Source of the DNA: Chelatococcus asaccharovorans
GTDB lineage: Bacteria; Pseudomonadota; Alphaproteobacteria; Rhizobiales; Beijerinckiaceae
Assembly: GCF_003201475.1 (NCBI RefSeq)
Contig: NZ_QJJK01000009.1
Location: 1-64,000, forward strand
Length of the DNA: 64,000 bases
Direction: 5' to 3'
Below the pieces are notes generated by a model, which saw nothing but the letters and a program-made list of their open reading frames with translations, had not been told where the DNA came from and made no database searches. Position numbers and translations under genes: made by a program. Shown here piece by piece: positions 63,945-64,000 of this stretch. Positions within the stretch are counted from its first letter, which is position 1. Each line of letters starts with the position of its first letter.

Positions 63945-64000
63945 TCTAGCTGCCTTAGGCGACGGTCCTCGTCAGAGGTCAAAAGGGAATGCCGGTGCGG
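63945..64000 (+). ncRNA. Cobalamin riboswitch, 5' part (cut by window edge)
   Basis: The final bases carry the recognisable 5' half of a cobalamin aptamer: GACGGTCCTC, a small CCTC/GAGG hairpin (63967-63970 with 63975-63978), AAAAGGGAA (981-989 of the last kilobase) and GCCGGTG. This AAAGGGAA..GGTG core is highly conserved in alphaproteobacterial B12 riboswitches. The remaining B12 box and the regulated gene lie beyond the window, presumably a cobalamin uptake or synthesis gene on the plus strand. Confidence 0.75.

Overview
This is a GC-rich stretch (roughly two thirds G+C by eye) of an alphaproteobacterial chromosome. The gene families, the many ABC uptake systems, the short-chain-fatty-acyl type regulator next to pcc genes and the GTCAT...ATGAC intergenic repeats suggest a metabolically versatile member of the Hyphomicrobiales (Bosea/Chelatococcus-like). 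That placement is inference. I see no rRNA, tRNA, CRISPR array or prophage. Mobile DNA is limited to an IS481-type transposase start at the left edge, a 277-bp MITE-like element near 36.5 kb and several intergenic repeat families.

Layout. 0-0.8 kb: IS481 remnant, a repeat element and an AT-rich patch. 0.8-6.7 kb: a polyamine/opine-type ABC transporter operon (Tat-exported binding protein, two permeases, ATPase, an Asp/Glu-racemase-like protein) divergent from a LysR regulator. 6.9-7.9 kb: a nitrilase-superfamily protein that has lost two of its three catalytic residues. 8.1-11.8 kb: alkylation response (Ada, a 2OG-Fe(II) oxygenase, Ogt) and a convergent DUF763 gene. 12.0-21.7 kb: the complete propionyl-CoA to succinyl-CoA route (pccB, pccA, mutA, mutB, mce) with its divergent ScfR/PccR-type regulator.

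21.8-36.1 kb: an aromatic lower-pathway and uptake region. It holds maleylacetate reductase, hydroxyquinol 1,2-dioxygenase, a YciI-like protein, a 3-hydroxyisobutyrate-dehydrogenase-type reductase, a CUT1 sugar-type ABC transporter without an ATPase gene, SnoaL-like and ABM-domain proteins, an amidase, an orphan fused Dpp-type ATPase and a flavin reductase. Its most unusual member is a 567-residue protein joining a winged helix-turn-helix to a complete ABC-type solute-binding domain with no signal peptide. It sits directly downstream of the transporter and is my best candidate for an under-described ligand-sensing regulator.

36.9-44 kb: Na/Pi cotransporter, MarR regulator with a palindromic operator and MFS pump, a quinone-detoxification-like pair (MhqD/MhqO relatives) with a LysR, and a cupin. 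44-54.3 kb: a Liv branched-chain/aromatic-acid ABC transporter, a divergent 2-aminobenzoate-CoA-ligase-type enzyme, a kynurenine-formamidase-like hydrolase and an FAD monooxygenase, which together suggest uptake and CoA-activation of (amino)benzoates. 54.5-59.5 kb: ThDP enzyme and GABA aminotransferase divergent from an XRE-cupin regulator, then glycerate 2-kinase. 59.6-63.9 kb: AaeAB-like efflux pair, aldo/keto reductase and MFS exporter. The last ~55 bases are the 5' part of a cobalamin riboswitch cut by the window edge.

Many operons use 1-14 bp start/stop overlaps, including ATGA and GTGA forms, which indicates translational coupling.
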